A stretch of 64,000 nt of DNA. Source: Coriobacteriaceae bacterium (GTDB lineage: Bacteria > Actinomycetota > Coriobacteriia > Coriobacteriales > Coriobacteriaceae). This document shows positions 27,939 to 36,142 of this stretch, piece after piece (position 1 is the stretch's first letter; each line of letters begins with the position of its first letter). The stretch lies in contig CABJBO010000004.1 in the NCBI GenBank assembly GCA_902363875.1, positions 62,001 to 126,000 of the forward strand, given 5' to 3'. The notes beneath the pieces are model-generated. The model was not told the DNA's origin. It did not search any database and saw only the letters and a program-made list of their open reading frames with translations. The position numbers and the translations under genes were made by a program.

Positions 27939-27986
27939 GTCTCTCCTTCGTCTGCCCGATATTGTAGACGAAGGAGAGGCATGTCC
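27933..27986. repeat. Inverted repeat covering the HAD gene ribosome site
   Basis: Arms 27933-27953 and 27966-27986 match at 19 of 21 positions around a 12-base spacer. In a minus-strand transcript that reads through from upstream, the AAGGAGA site and AUG of the HAD gene would be paired. Confidence 0.75.
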
Positions 27987-28047
27987 AAACAATGCCGTCC
28001 CGGCGCGGCGTACCACCGCCTTCACAAATTCACGGTGCCCCAGCGCG

Positions 28048-29310
28048 TTAAGACAATCGCCGCAATCGATTTTTCAGCCGATAAAACAGAGCCGTCATCA
28101 ACGTCAGCACCGCCAACATGGCTGCGAATACAATCGCCGGTGTCCATCGATCATATGCAGCCCCGTACGTCAATTGGCCGATAGGCGTTGCGCAGGAAAG
28201 GACCATGTAAACGACCGAAAGCACTTTTCCGCAGAGCTCAGTCGGCGCTGCCCGCTGAACAAACGCGATGATTTCAACCGACGCAATGCTTGCCCACACC
28301 ATGACCCATGCCGAACCAACTGCAAACACGGCGAACGCACATACATCAGTGCCGCACAATAGCGCGACAATGATCGGCGCGACTCCAAAACAGATCATCG
28401 CAACATATCGACATATGCCATTGAAAGAAAAGCGATGCGGCCAAATGCCGACCAAGCCACTGCCGGTAAGACCACCCAAGCCCAGAGCAACCTCAACTAT
28501 CCCAACGCAGGACGATTGCATGCCGAGATGCTTTGTAACAATAATGGGAGCGCCAATCGTTAGCCCAACCAACGCAAGGTTCAAAACGGCCGCAAGCAAA
28601 ATCACAGCGACCAATGATGCATTTTGCAACAGATACCGAATCGACTCCCGAAAATCGTTTCGGCATGTCGTGCGAGTCGCGCCGTCTCCCATCGTTTCAG
28701 ATGAGGCATTTTGCTTGAGTACGCCACCAAACAACAGAGCTGAAATCGCAAACGTTACCGACGCGATTGTGCAAAGAGCATCGATGCCAAAGCACCCATA
28801 GACTGCCGTCCCGACCACAGGACCCAAGATATTGCTCACCATGGTCACCTGCGAAACCAATGCAGTGGCCCGCTCAACCTTCTTTTCACCCGCCATGCGC
28901 ACCGTCTCAATTTGGAGCATTGGCTTTAGCAGCGATTGAACACCATATTGAACACAAAGTATCGCTACTACGACGACCGCAAGAGGCAACGAGCGCTTCA
29001 TGGGGATAGACAGCAGTGATGCAGTCATCAGAGCAATGCCGAGGGCCACGAGGACCTCGCGATGTCTTCCCCTATCCGCCAAGATTCCGCCAGCCGGAGT
29101 TGCAAGTACGCCGGGTATGAACGCTATCGCCGCGACGACGCCATATAACGTTGACGATCAACTGCGATCGAACAAGTAAAGTGGATACGCAAAGCACAGC
29201 GCCGACAGCATCGAATACGTGCACAGCTGCGCAACCAGAAGTTCCGCGAGCCTGATTGACCGCACTGTTTTTGATTTCAACGAGACACCGACGTCTCTCA
29301 GCCCAGCCAT
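28048..29310 (-). pseudogene. MFS transporter gene interrupted by one in-frame TGA
   Basis: Translated from ATG 29310 (behind GGGGGTGG), the frame reads about 50 residues with a first helix (LAELLVAQLCTYSMLSALCF), reaches TGA at 29158-29160, and then continues in the same frame as STLYGVVAAIAFIPGVLATP followed by AGGILADRGRHRE. The latter is the Asp-Arg loop motif A of major facilitator transporters. The remaining 344 residues encode about nine to ten more helices. The total of about 420 codons is normal for a drug-efflux-type MFS protein. Everything but the single stop looks intact, so the lesion is recent, or the codon is read through. Base composition is clearly lower in G+C than the neighbours, suggesting acquisition from elsewhere together with the TetR gene. 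Confidence 0.8.
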
Positions 29311-29323
29311 AAGCCCACCCCCT

Positions 29324-29344
29324 ATACATACCACTAGTATGTAT
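29324..29344. promoter_or_regulatory. TetR-type operator 1 before the MFS gene
   Basis: The palindrome atacatac-cacta-gtatgtat has perfect 8-bp arms and lies 14 bp upstream of the MFS start. A second, nearly identical site lies 65 bp away. Confidence 0.7.
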
Positions 29345-29388
29345 TTAATGACTTGAAAAGGGCAGCCGTGGCTACCCTCACAAATCAA

Positions 29389-29409
29389 TTACATACCGTT
29401 GGTATCTAT
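29389..29409. promoter_or_regulatory. TetR-type operator 2 before the MFS gene
   Basis: ttacatacc-gtt-ggtatctat matches operator 1 at most positions outside the centre. It lies at the 3' edge of the tetR gene, overlapping no more of it than is needed to make the stop region. Confidence 0.6.
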
Positions 29410-29410
29410 A

Positions 29411-30073
29411 TTACCACCCGGCGCAGTCCCATACGTCCCAAATCTGCGCCGTTGTCTGGAGCACTTCATTACCCAAATCGAGCCCCACCGCGGCAGCCAT
29501 CTGCGCCAAACATTGTGCGCGAGCGAGCATTCGCTCCTTGGGCTCGAGCGGACGGAACAATGGCAGCAGCCAAAGATTCGCCAACAACGATACGGCCTCC
29601 GCCGCTTCGCGCGGGCATTCGCACGCAATGGAGCCGTCGGCGATGCCCTCCTCGATCACTGGCAAGAGACAGCCATCGGCCGACTCGTCAAATGAGCCCT
29701 GGTACTGCATCGCCAGTAGGCGCGAGCTTTTTACCGGATCTGCTGCAGGACGCATACGTGCCCATAGCTCAATTTGTGGAACAACGGACTCGGGAGCGTA
29801 CAGTCGCTTGAGCTTTTGGGCTCCGGTCATATTACCGACGCCAAGCATCGAGCGGCGGTGCTCAACAATCGGAGTCATCGCCCGATCAAACGCGGCGTTG
29901 AAAATCTCTTCTTTGCTCTTGAAGTGATGATAGACAGCGCCCTTGGTCATGCCGTCGAGACGGTCAACGATATCTTGAATACTCGTCCCCTCATAACCCT
30001 GTGCGCAGAATAGCTCCAGTGCCGCGTCGAGAATCTTCGCGACCGTCTCCTCGGGATATTTATTGCGACCCAT
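29411..30073 (-). CDS. TetR-family regulator of the MFS transporter
   Basis: This 220-residue protein starts MGRNKYPEETVAKILDAALE, has the TetR helix-turn-helix (GYEGTSIQDIVDRLDGMTKGAVYHHFKSKEEIF, with the typical GAVYHHF recognition helix) and a helical ligand domain. The start at 30073 is chosen because the domain begins there; the ribosome site is weak (GGGCGG). It is 100 bp upstream of the MFS pseudogene on the same strand, with two 21-bp palindromes between them that fit its binding site. Regulators of this kind answer to drugs or bile-type compounds that the pump expels. The gene looks intact although its target is broken. Confidence 0.87.
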   Translation of the reverse strand: MGRNKYPEETVAKILDAALELFCAQGYEGTSIQDIVDRLDGMTKGAVYHHFKSKEEIFNAAFDRAMTPIVEHRRSMLGVGNMTGAQKLKRLYAPESVVPQIELWARMRPAADPVKSSRLLAMQYQGSFDESADGCLLPVIEEGIADGSIACECPREAAEAVSLLANLWLLPLFRPLEPKERMLARAQCLAQMAAAVGLDLGNEVLQTTAQIWDVWDCAGW

Positions 30074-30147
30074 AATCCGCCCATCCGCAACGCAAGCCTT
30101 GTGCCTCATTGCAGCATTTTAACGTTGCGGATGGCAGACGGTCGATT

Positions 30148-30486
30148 CTACACCGCGGCGGGGCCATGTTCGCCGGTGCGAATGCGGATGACTTCCTCGA
30201 CCGGCTCGACCCAGATCTTGCCGTCGCCGACGGCGCCGGTGCGGGCGGCATTGCAGATGATGTCGACAATTCCGTCGACATGTTCATCGGCGCAGATGAG
30301 GGTGAACTGCACCTTAGGGATCGTGTTGACAAGCAACTCGTTGCCGCGCACGTATTCCTTCCAGCCATGCTGCGCGCCGCAGCCCTGCACCTGGTTGATG
30401 GTCATGCCGCGAACATCGGCAGCAAACAGCGCGTCTTTGAGAACCTCAAGTTTTTCCTGACGGACGATCGCCGTGATCTTCTTCAT
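30148..30486 (-). CDS. glnK: PII nitrogen regulatory protein (GlnB/GlnK family)
   Basis: This 112-residue protein has the PII layout: MKKITAIVRQEKLEVLKDAL, then MTINQVQGCG, a T-loop (HGWKEYVRGN, with the Tyr equivalent to the usual modification site), LVNTIPKVQFTLICADEHVD, and the C-terminal AVGDGKIWVEPVEEVIRIRTGE, the most diagnostic motif. PII proteins sense 2-oxoglutarate and ATP/ADP and block the Amt channel when nitrogen is plentiful. It lies 154 bp downstream of amt on the same strand, the usual amt-glnK order, with a large hairpin in the gap. It is called GlnK rather than GlnB because of that neighbour. AGAGAGG precedes the ATG. Confidence 0.93.
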   Translation of the reverse strand: MKKITAIVRQEKLEVLKDALFAADVRGMTINQVQGCGAQHGWKEYVRGNELLVNTIPKVQFTLICADEHVDGIVDIICNAARTGAVGDGKIWVEPVEEVIRIRTGEHGPAAV

Positions 30487-30531
30487 AGTGAATTCCTCTC
30501 TTTAGTAAAGAAATGAATTGCCATTCAATAA

Positions 30532-30637
30532 CGCGGGTTTTCCAAGTGCCCGAGATTGCCCCGAAAGAGGAGCGCCGCGTACTTCGGTACGCAAGCGACG
30601 GTTTGAGGGGCAAGGTCGGGTGCTTGGGAAAGCCGCG
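30532..30637. repeat. Nested hairpin with UUCG loop between amt and glnK
   Basis: Outer arms 30532-30562 and 30607-30637 match at 25 of 31 positions, with several G-U-compatible changes. The centre holds gcgtac-ttcg-gtacgc (30577-30592), a UUCG tetraloop stem. It ends four bases before the amt stop codon. Confidence 0.8.
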
Positions 30638-30640
30638 CTG

Positions 30641-31918
30641 CTAATCGAGTCCGGAGAAAGAAGGATATGCGCTCTCACCGTGCTGACTCGCATCCAGGCC
30701 CAGCGCCTCGTCGGCCTCGTCCACACGCAGGCTGCCGTGGAACAGTGCCTTGACCACCGCGGCGATCACCAAGTCGAGCACCAGCACAATAACGACCGTC
30801 ACCACAATGCCCAGAACCTGCGAGACAAGCAGCGACACGTCGCCCGTGTAGAACAGGCCGCCCTTACCGGTCCACGAGAGCTCCGGCACGCAGAACAGGC
30901 CCGTGAGCACACCGCCCAAGATGCCGCCGATACCGTGGCAACCGAACGCGTCGAGCGCATCGTCGTAGCCAAACTTGGTCTTAAGATGGCTGATGGCCAG
31001 GTAACAGACGGGCGAGACGATCAGGCCCATGACCAGCGCTGCCCACGGCTCGACAAAGCCCGCACCCGGCGTGACCACCACAAGGCCCGCAACCAGACCG
31101 GTGCTGGCACCCACCAGCGTGGGGCGACCGATGTGCACGCGCTCGACGGCAAGCCACGAGACCATGCCCGCCGCGCTGGCCGTCACGGTGTTGAGGATGG
31201 CGAGCGCCGCCACGGCGTCGGCCTTAAACTCGCTGCCGCCGTTAAAGCCAAACCAGCCAAACCAAAGCAGGCCGGCGCCCAGCGCCACAAACGGCACGTT
31301 ATGCGGACGGTAGCTCATCATGCCAAAGCCGCGACGACGGCCGAGCATTAAGCAGAGAATCAGGCCCGTGAGACCGGACGAAATGTGTACCACGTCGCCG
31401 CCGGCAAAGTCGAGCGCGCCGATGATGTCGCCGATAAAGGAACCATCGCCGCCCCAAACCATGTGGGCGAGCGGCGCATAGACCACGAGCAGCCAAATGC
31501 CCAGGAAGGCCGTCATGGCACCAAACTTAACGCGGCCTGCCAGACTGCCCGTAACGATAGCGGCGGTGATCATGGCAAACGCCATCTGGAAGGCGATGTT
31601 GATGATCTGAGGGTAGACGGCACCATCCGCAGCATTGCCCTCGGCCGCCTGCAGCACCTGGTTGAGCACCGGCAGGCACAGCAGCTGGTCAAAGCCGCCA
31701 ATAAACGGGTTAGAACCGTCGCCACCGTAGGCCAGCGACCAGCCGGCAACAATCCACAGCACACCAACCAGGCCAATGGCGCCAAAGCACATAAGCATGG
31801 TGTTGATGACATTTTTGCGCCTGGACAGGCCGCCATAGAAAAACGCCAGACCCGGTGTCATTAAAAACACGAGCATGGTGCAGATGAGCATAAACGTTGT
31901 CGATCCCGTATCGTACAT
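30641..31918 (-). CDS. amt: Ammonium transporter
   Basis: This 425-residue Amt/Rh-family channel shows the expected 11 helices, starting STTFMLICTMLVFLMTPGLAFFYGGL. It has the gate and pore blocks FQMAFAMITAAIVTGSLAGR and FAGGDVVHISSGLTGLILCL (with the first pore His), and DALDAFGCHGIGGILGGVLTG with the second pore His. It takes up ammonium when nitrogen is scarce. I start at the ATG at 31918 behind GGGGGAG; the 19 upstream codons in frame are not a plausible leader. glnK follows on the same transcript after a long hairpin. Confidence 0.95.
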   Translation of the reverse strand: MYDTGSTTFMLICTMLVFLMTPGLAFFYGGLSRRKNVINTMLMCFGAIGLVGVLWIVAGWSLAYGGDGSNPFIGGFDQLLCLPVLNQVLQAAEGNAADGAVYPQIINIAFQMAFAMITAAIVTGSLAGRVKFGAMTAFLGIWLLVVYAPLAHMVWGGDGSFIGDIIGALDFAGGDVVHISSGLTGLILCLMLGRRRGFGMMSYRPHNVPFVALGAGLLWFGWFGFNGGSEFKADAVAALAILNTVTASAAGMVSWLAVERVHIGRPTLVGASTGLVAGLVVVTPGAGFVEPWAALVMGLIVSPVCYLAISHLKTKFGYDDALDAFGCHGIGGILGGVLTGLFCVPELSWTGKGGLFYTGDVSLLVSQVLGIVVTVVIVLVLDLVIAAVVKALFHGSLRVDEADEALGLDASQHGESAYPSFSGLD

Positions 31919-32116
31919 TCGCTCCCCCTTGGTCGCATGAACGTTGTCGGCGCTCATGATGCGGCCGAGGGCCAACTGGTGTAGACCAGATACGGCGTTG
32001 TTAAACGCTGCGTTGTCGAATGGAAACGGTGCCGCAATCTTGGAAACGGCACGGCAACGGGCGCGAAACGAACGGGAAACGTGCGAACGAGAAGGGCGCG
32101 CTTGGCTCCGCTCTGG

Positions 32117-33136
32117 CTAGCGCCGGAACAGCTCGCGGGCTCGGTCGCGGAGGTCGGTAGCTCGGATGACGCCCTCGTAGCGATTGATGCGCAGACGCGG
32201 GAAGGCGTTAAAGAAGCGCAGGTCACGACGGCTGAGCGACACACTCGGCACCGGACGGCTCATGCGCTTGCCGGCAAGGCGACGACTGAGCGACGGACGC
32301 GGCATGCTCGGCGCGACATCGGCAACGCGGCGGGCAGCGAGCGCCAGGCCGCGAGCACCATCCGAGATAAACGTCGGCATCGAAGCCTTCTCGCGCAGGG
32401 CATCGAGCGCGGCGTCACCCAGCTCGGCCAGCCACGCGTTAACGGCACGGCTACGGATGTGCGTCTGTGCCACCGAGTCAATCGTAGAATCGGGAATACG
32501 TTCGAGCATTGAGTCCGAGGCATCGGCAAGCGACTCATTGATGCGGTCGGCAAGGTCGGCCCGGACGCGCTCCAGCTGATCAGACAGACGCCGCCAGCTC
32601 GCCAACGAGCACACCGCGTCGACCATCATCGCGACCGCGACGATAAAGGCGGACAGCCGCACAATCAGCACCGGCAGATGGCCAAGCAGCCCCAGCAATG
32701 CCGGCTCCACTAAACGGCAAATGCACAGTGCACCCAGGCCAAACGCGCAGGCCCAGTACAGGCAGATGCGTCCGTGCAGGTTAAACGGCAGATGCGAGTA
32801 ATCCCAAAACCGGGCACCCGTCGTTTTTTCCAACAGCACGCCCACGCTATATTCGATCACGCTGCATACGAGCGCGGCAGCGACAAACTGGTTCGAGGCG
32901 TCTGGGATTCCACGCAGCAGCAACCAGCACGCAATGCCGCCCGCACCGTAGATGGGACAACACGGCCCTAGCAAAAAGCCGCTGTTGGCAAAGCGTCCGT
33001 GGTTGAGCATGGCGCAGACTGTCGACTCCCATACCCAGCCGCAAAAACCGTAGAAGGCAAACGAGAGTACCAGCGCCGAGAGCGGACAGGCGGCAAGCGT
33101 CGCGCCGTCAAATGCCATGTCGATCGCGGTTCCCAC
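32117..33136 (-). CDS. Membrane protein of the putative ABC-transporter type IV family (PF06541-like)
   Basis: This 339-residue protein has about six helices in its first 190 residues. The conserved blocks FYGFCGWVWESTVCAMLNHG.F.N.GFL.GP.CPIYG and TTGARFWDYSHLPFNLHGRICL mark the family (annotated putative ABC transporter type IV; function unknown). The last 150 residues are soluble, Arg/Ala-rich and helical, longer than in most members. It starts with GTG three bases after the stop of the HD gene, so the two are coupled. The HD partner suggests a signalling or nucleotide link, which is inference. Confidence 0.8.
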   Translation of the reverse strand: MGTAIDMAFDGATLAACPLSALVLSFAFYGFCGWVWESTVCAMLNHGRFANSGFLLGPCCPIYGAGGIACWLLLRGIPDASNQFVAAALVCSVIEYSVGVLLEKTTGARFWDYSHLPFNLHGRICLYWACAFGLGALCICRLVEPALLGLLGHLPVLIVRLSAFIVAVAMMVDAVCSLASWRRLSDQLERVRADLADRINESLADASDSMLERIPDSTIDSVAQTHIRSRAVNAWLAELGDAALDALREKASMPTFISDGARGLALAARRVADVAPSMPRPSLSRRLAGKRMSRPVPSVSLSRRDLRFFNAFPRLRINRYEGVIRATDLRDRARELFRR

Positions 33137-33139
33137 CGT

Positions 33140-33676
33140 CTACCCACTCCTCTTTTCGTTCGATTCGCTGCTCACGTCATCGTCCGCCCTGTCTTTGCGC
33201 GGCAGACGGCCGGCAATCGTCTCGCGCAGCGCGCACCATTTATCCGCCAGGCACACAATCCATGCCTCGCGACACGTCGGCGGCACCGGTACCAGCGGAA
33301 ACATATGGCGCGCGATGATATTCCGCTCGCGCGGCGTCAGCTCAAAATCTTCCTCGGCACGCGCCAGAGCAAAAAATGGATGCCGGAATCCGTGCAGTCG
33401 ATGGCTTGGGTCGGGGTCGTGCCAATCGTAGAGAAAGTAATCGTGTAACAAGGCTCCGCGCAGCAACGAGGCGCGGTCGACCGAAACACCGACGCGGCCC
33501 AGGCGCTCGGCAAAGGACAGACTTGCCCGCGCCACCGAGGTCACATGCGTATACACCGTCACATCGCCATGCTGGATAAACTCGCGCGTCAGGTCCAGAC
33601 GGCCCGCCTGTGCCAGTTGACGGGCAGCATGGTCTACTTCGCACGCGATTTTCTCGGCACGAACGGTATCGGACAT
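33140..33676 (-). CDS. HD-domain metal-dependent hydrolase
   Basis: This 178-residue protein has the HD phosphohydrolase pattern: a first His in DVTVYTHVTSVARASLSF, LLRGALLHDYFLYDWHD with the HD pair, then RHPFFALARAEEDFELTPRERNII, and a late Asp in IVCLADKWCALRE. It probably hydrolyses a nucleotide or phosphate ester; the substrate cannot be read. The start at 33676 is behind AAGGAGG; 15 extra codons upstream are open but unsupported. It is followed three bases later by a membrane-protein gene on the same strand. Confidence 0.85.
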   Translation of the reverse strand: MSDTVRAEKIACEVDHAARQLAQAGRLDLTREFIQHGDVTVYTHVTSVARASLSFAERLGRVGVSVDRASLLRGALLHDYFLYDWHDPDPSHRLHGFRHPFFALARAEEDFELTPRERNIIARHMFPLVPVPPTCREAWIVCLADKWCALRETIAGRLPRKDRADDDVSSESNEKRSG

Positions 33677-33904
33677 GCGGCCTCCTTCCGGCGGCGCTCG
33701 GCGGCAAGCCACAGCCTGCACGCAATGAATAAAATCATCATGGAACTTATCAGTATGGCATCGGACAAAACGTTTTGCCCCACCAGTTGGCGAATTACCG
33801 CGCCGCCGTCACATATCAAACGCCAAAATGTGCGAGACTGTCTTGTGCAATTGTGCCGGCCGAGGGAGTGCCGGCGCACGATTCGCATGGAGTAACCCAC
33901 AACG

Positions 33905-35686
33905 ATGCTGCTTACGCAAACGACAACGCCCGAGGACGTCAAGGCTCTCGATCGCGCCGAGCTTCCGCTGCTCTGCGGCGAGATCCGCCACGCCATCCTC
34001 GAAAGCTCCGCCGCCGTCGGCGGGCACGTTGCCCCCAACCTGGGCGTCGTTGAGCTTACGGTCGCGCTCCATCGCGTGTTTAACTCCCCCACCGACAAAA
34101 TTGTCTTTGACGTGTCACACCAGACCTATGCCCACAAGGCGCTGACTGGGCGCGCGTACACTTATATCGACCCGGCACGCTACGGCGAGGCCTCTGGCTT
34201 TGCCAATCCCGACGAGTCCGAACACGACCTGTTCGCCATGGGCCACACCTCCACATCGGTGAGCCTGGGCTGCGGCTTGGCGCACGCTCGTGACCTGGCG
34301 GGCGATGCGTACAACGTCATCACCATCATTGGCGACGGTTCGCTTTCGGGCGGTCTGGCGTTTGAGGGCTTTAACAATGCCGCCGAGCTCGACAGCAACT
34401 TGATCATCGTCGTCAATGACAACGACCAGTCCATTGCCGAGAACCATGGCGGCCTGTATCGCAATCTGGCCGAGCTGCGCGCCAGCAACGGCACCTGTGA
34501 GCGCAACGTTTTCCGCGCGATGGGGCTCGACTACCGCTATCTGGACGCCGGTAACGATGTGTTGGCCCTAGTCGACGTGCTGCAGGAACTGCGCGATATC
34601 GATCATCCCATCGTGCTGCACGTCTCCACCGCGAAGGGCAAGGGCTTTGAGCCGGCCCAGAGCGACCCCGAGCGCTGGCATCATGTAGGTCCGTTTGACA
34701 TGGCGACTGGGCGCAAGCTCTGCCCGGGCCATCCGAGCGAGCCTGCGCCGCGCACCTATGCCGACATTACGGGCGAGGCCCTGAGCGCTGCCATAGAGCG
34801 CGATCCGCAGGTTGTGGGCATCACGGCCGCAACGCCCTACATCATGGGCTTTACGCCCGAGCTTCGCGCCGCGGCAGGCAAGCAGTTTGTTGACGTGGGC
34901 ATTGCCGAGGAGCATGCCGTGACCTTTGCCACCGCGCTCGCCAGCGCCGGTGCCAAGCCGGTCTTTGGCGTGTACGGCACGTTTTTGCAGCGCGCCTACG
35001 ACGAACTGTGGCACGACCTGTGCCTCAACGATGCCCCGGCGACGATCCTTGTATTTGGCGCGTCGATCTTTGGCACCACATCCGAGACGCATCTTTCGTT
35101 CTTTGATATTTCCATGCTGGGCGGTCTTCCCAACATGCACTACCTGGCGCCGGCCTGCATGGAGGAATATCTGTCCATGCTAAGCTGGTCGCTCGACCAC
35201 CGCGAGCATCCCGTGGCGATTCGTGTGCCTGGTATTGGCCTGGTAAGCCGTCCCGACTTGGCGCCTGCCGAGGACGCCGATTACGGTGTCGCGCGCTACA
35301 ACGTGGTGCGCCAGGGCCGCGACGTGGCCGTGCTCGCGCTCGGCGATTTCTTTGAGCTGGGCGAGCGTGTGGCAAACCGCTTGGCAGCCGAATACGGTAT
35401 CGAGGCCACGCTCGTCAACCCTCGCTTTGCAACCGAGCTTGACCGCGAGTTCCTCGACAGCCTTGCCGCCGAGCTTCGCGTTGTCGTCACCCTCGAGGAC
35501 GGCATCTTGGACGGCGGTTGGGGCGAACGCGTCGCGTGCTACTTGGCCTGCACGCCCGTGCGCACGCGCACCTTCGGCATCGCCAAGGGCTTCCCCGACC
35601 GCTACGACCCCAACGAGCTGCTCGCTCAGAACGGCATGACGGTCGAGAACATGGCCGCCGAGGCCGTAAGGCTACTCAACGAGTAA
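33905..35686 (+). CDS. Deoxyxylulose-phosphate-synthase-like TPP enzyme, divergent
   Basis: This 593-residue protein follows the DXS order: DVSHQTYAHKALTGR, MGHTSTSVSLGCGLAHARD, the TPP motif GDGSLSGGLAFEGFNNA...NDND, WHHVGPFD, the catalytic-Glu segment DVGIAEEHAVTFATALASAG and YGTFLQRAYDEL. It clearly belongs to the DXS branch of transketolases, which makes 1-deoxyxylulose 5-phosphate from pyruvate and glyceraldehyde 3-phosphate. Two substrate-side motifs differ: DRAG...DGPTH is GASIFGTTSETH, and RYPRG is RVPGIG, so two phosphate-binding Arg are missing as I recall the structures. It is also shorter than the usual 620-640. The activity may therefore differ. Ribosome site GGAG is about 12 bases upstream. 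Confidence 0.8.
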   Translation: MLLTQTTTPEDVKALDRAELPLLCGEIRHAILESSAAVGGHVAPNLGVVELTVALHRVFNSPTDKIVFDVSHQTYAHKALTGRAYTYIDPARYGEASGFANPDESEHDLFAMGHTSTSVSLGCGLAHARDLAGDAYNVITIIGDGSLSGGLAFEGFNNAAELDSNLIIVVNDNDQSIAENHGGLYRNLAELRASNGTCERNVFRAMGLDYRYLDAGNDVLALVDVLQELRDIDHPIVLHVSTAKGKGFEPAQSDPERWHHVGPFDMATGRKLCPGHPSEPAPRTYADITGEALSAAIERDPQVVGITAATPYIMGFTPELRAAAGKQFVDVGIAEEHAVTFATALASAGAKPVFGVYGTFLQRAYDELWHDLCLNDAPATILVFGASIFGTTSETHLSFFDISMLGGLPNMHYLAPACMEEYLSMLSWSLDHREHPVAIRVPGIGLVSRPDLAPAEDADYGVARYNVVRQGRDVAVLALGDFFELGERVANRLAAEYGIEATLVNPRFATELDREFLDSLAAELRVVVTLEDGILDGGWGERVACYLACTPVRTRTFGIAKGFPDRYDPNELLAQNGMTVENMAAEAVRLLNE

Positions 35687-35729
35687 AAAACCTCCGCAAG
35701 GGAAGCACCCATGCGGAGGTTTTTGTTTT
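35686..35729 (+). terminator. Terminator of the DXS-like gene
   Basis: Stem aaaacctccgca (35687-35698) with tgcggaggtttt (35712-35723), followed by T-rich sequence. A textbook Rho-independent site. Confidence 0.93.
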
Positions 35730-35742
35730 CACAGCTCAATTA

Positions 35743-35958
35743 TCTCAATCTGTAACATCTATGGCCCGAATTCCCGTCTAACTGTTACAGATCTAGAAAA
35801 GACGTCTTAGTCCCTGACCTTTGTCTCAATCTGTAACAGATAGAGACCTTCTGGCCGTCCAGATGTTACAGATTGAGACATTCGAATTCCCCTAAAGAGA
35901 AAATCTCGATCTGTAACAGGTAGAACCCATTTCCTCGTCTAACTGTTACAGATTGAGA
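35743..35958. repeat. Three tandem palindromic units, period about 80 bp
   Basis: The gene-free stretch 35730-36142 carries three units starting at 35743, 35824 and 35904. Each has a left half tctcaatctgtaaca (or a close variant) and, 25 bases later, its reverse complement tgttacagattgaga (783, 864 and 944 past 35000 for the inner tgttacag). Unit 2 is perfect over 15 bp; unit 1's right half is truncated and unit 3 has one change. Loops vary but share a tAGAnC-type start. Possible binding-site cluster, REP-like element or structured leader of the ABC operon. Confidence 0.9.
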
Positions 35959-35991
35959 CAAAGCAGCGAGACAGGCCACCACATCTGCAAG

Positions 35992-36026
35992 AACCACCAC
36001 AAAGGTGCCTGTCCCTTTTTGGTAGG
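35992..36026. repeat. Chimeric hairpin element: type B left half, type A right half
   Basis: aaccaccacaaaggtgcct is the left half of the element at 8262, while gtccctttttggtagg is the right half of the element at 47080. The arms pair only partly. Confidence 0.75.
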
Positions 36027-36142
36027 AAGAATTACCCATAAGGTAAGTATGTTTCTGAGTTATTTCGTGTTGACCCATTTGAGCGCGATAGGGTATAACT
36101 CTACTCAACCGCTAGGGATTTTATTGAGAAAGGTGTTCTACC

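Noticed and set aside
27981-28184. Plus-strand gene starting behind a mirrored AAGGAGA site
   Set aside because: The site is the inverted copy of the HAD start region; the 67-codon frame overlaps the MFS 3' end antisense and has no protein-like pattern.
29158-29160. Selenocysteine codon in the MFS gene
   Set aside because: MFS transporters have no known selenocysteine at this loop position, and I see no SECIS-like hairpin right after the TGA; a nonsense change is simpler.
35743-35958. CRISPR array
   Set aside because: Only three units, each internally palindromic, with related rather than unique loops, and no cas genes nearby.
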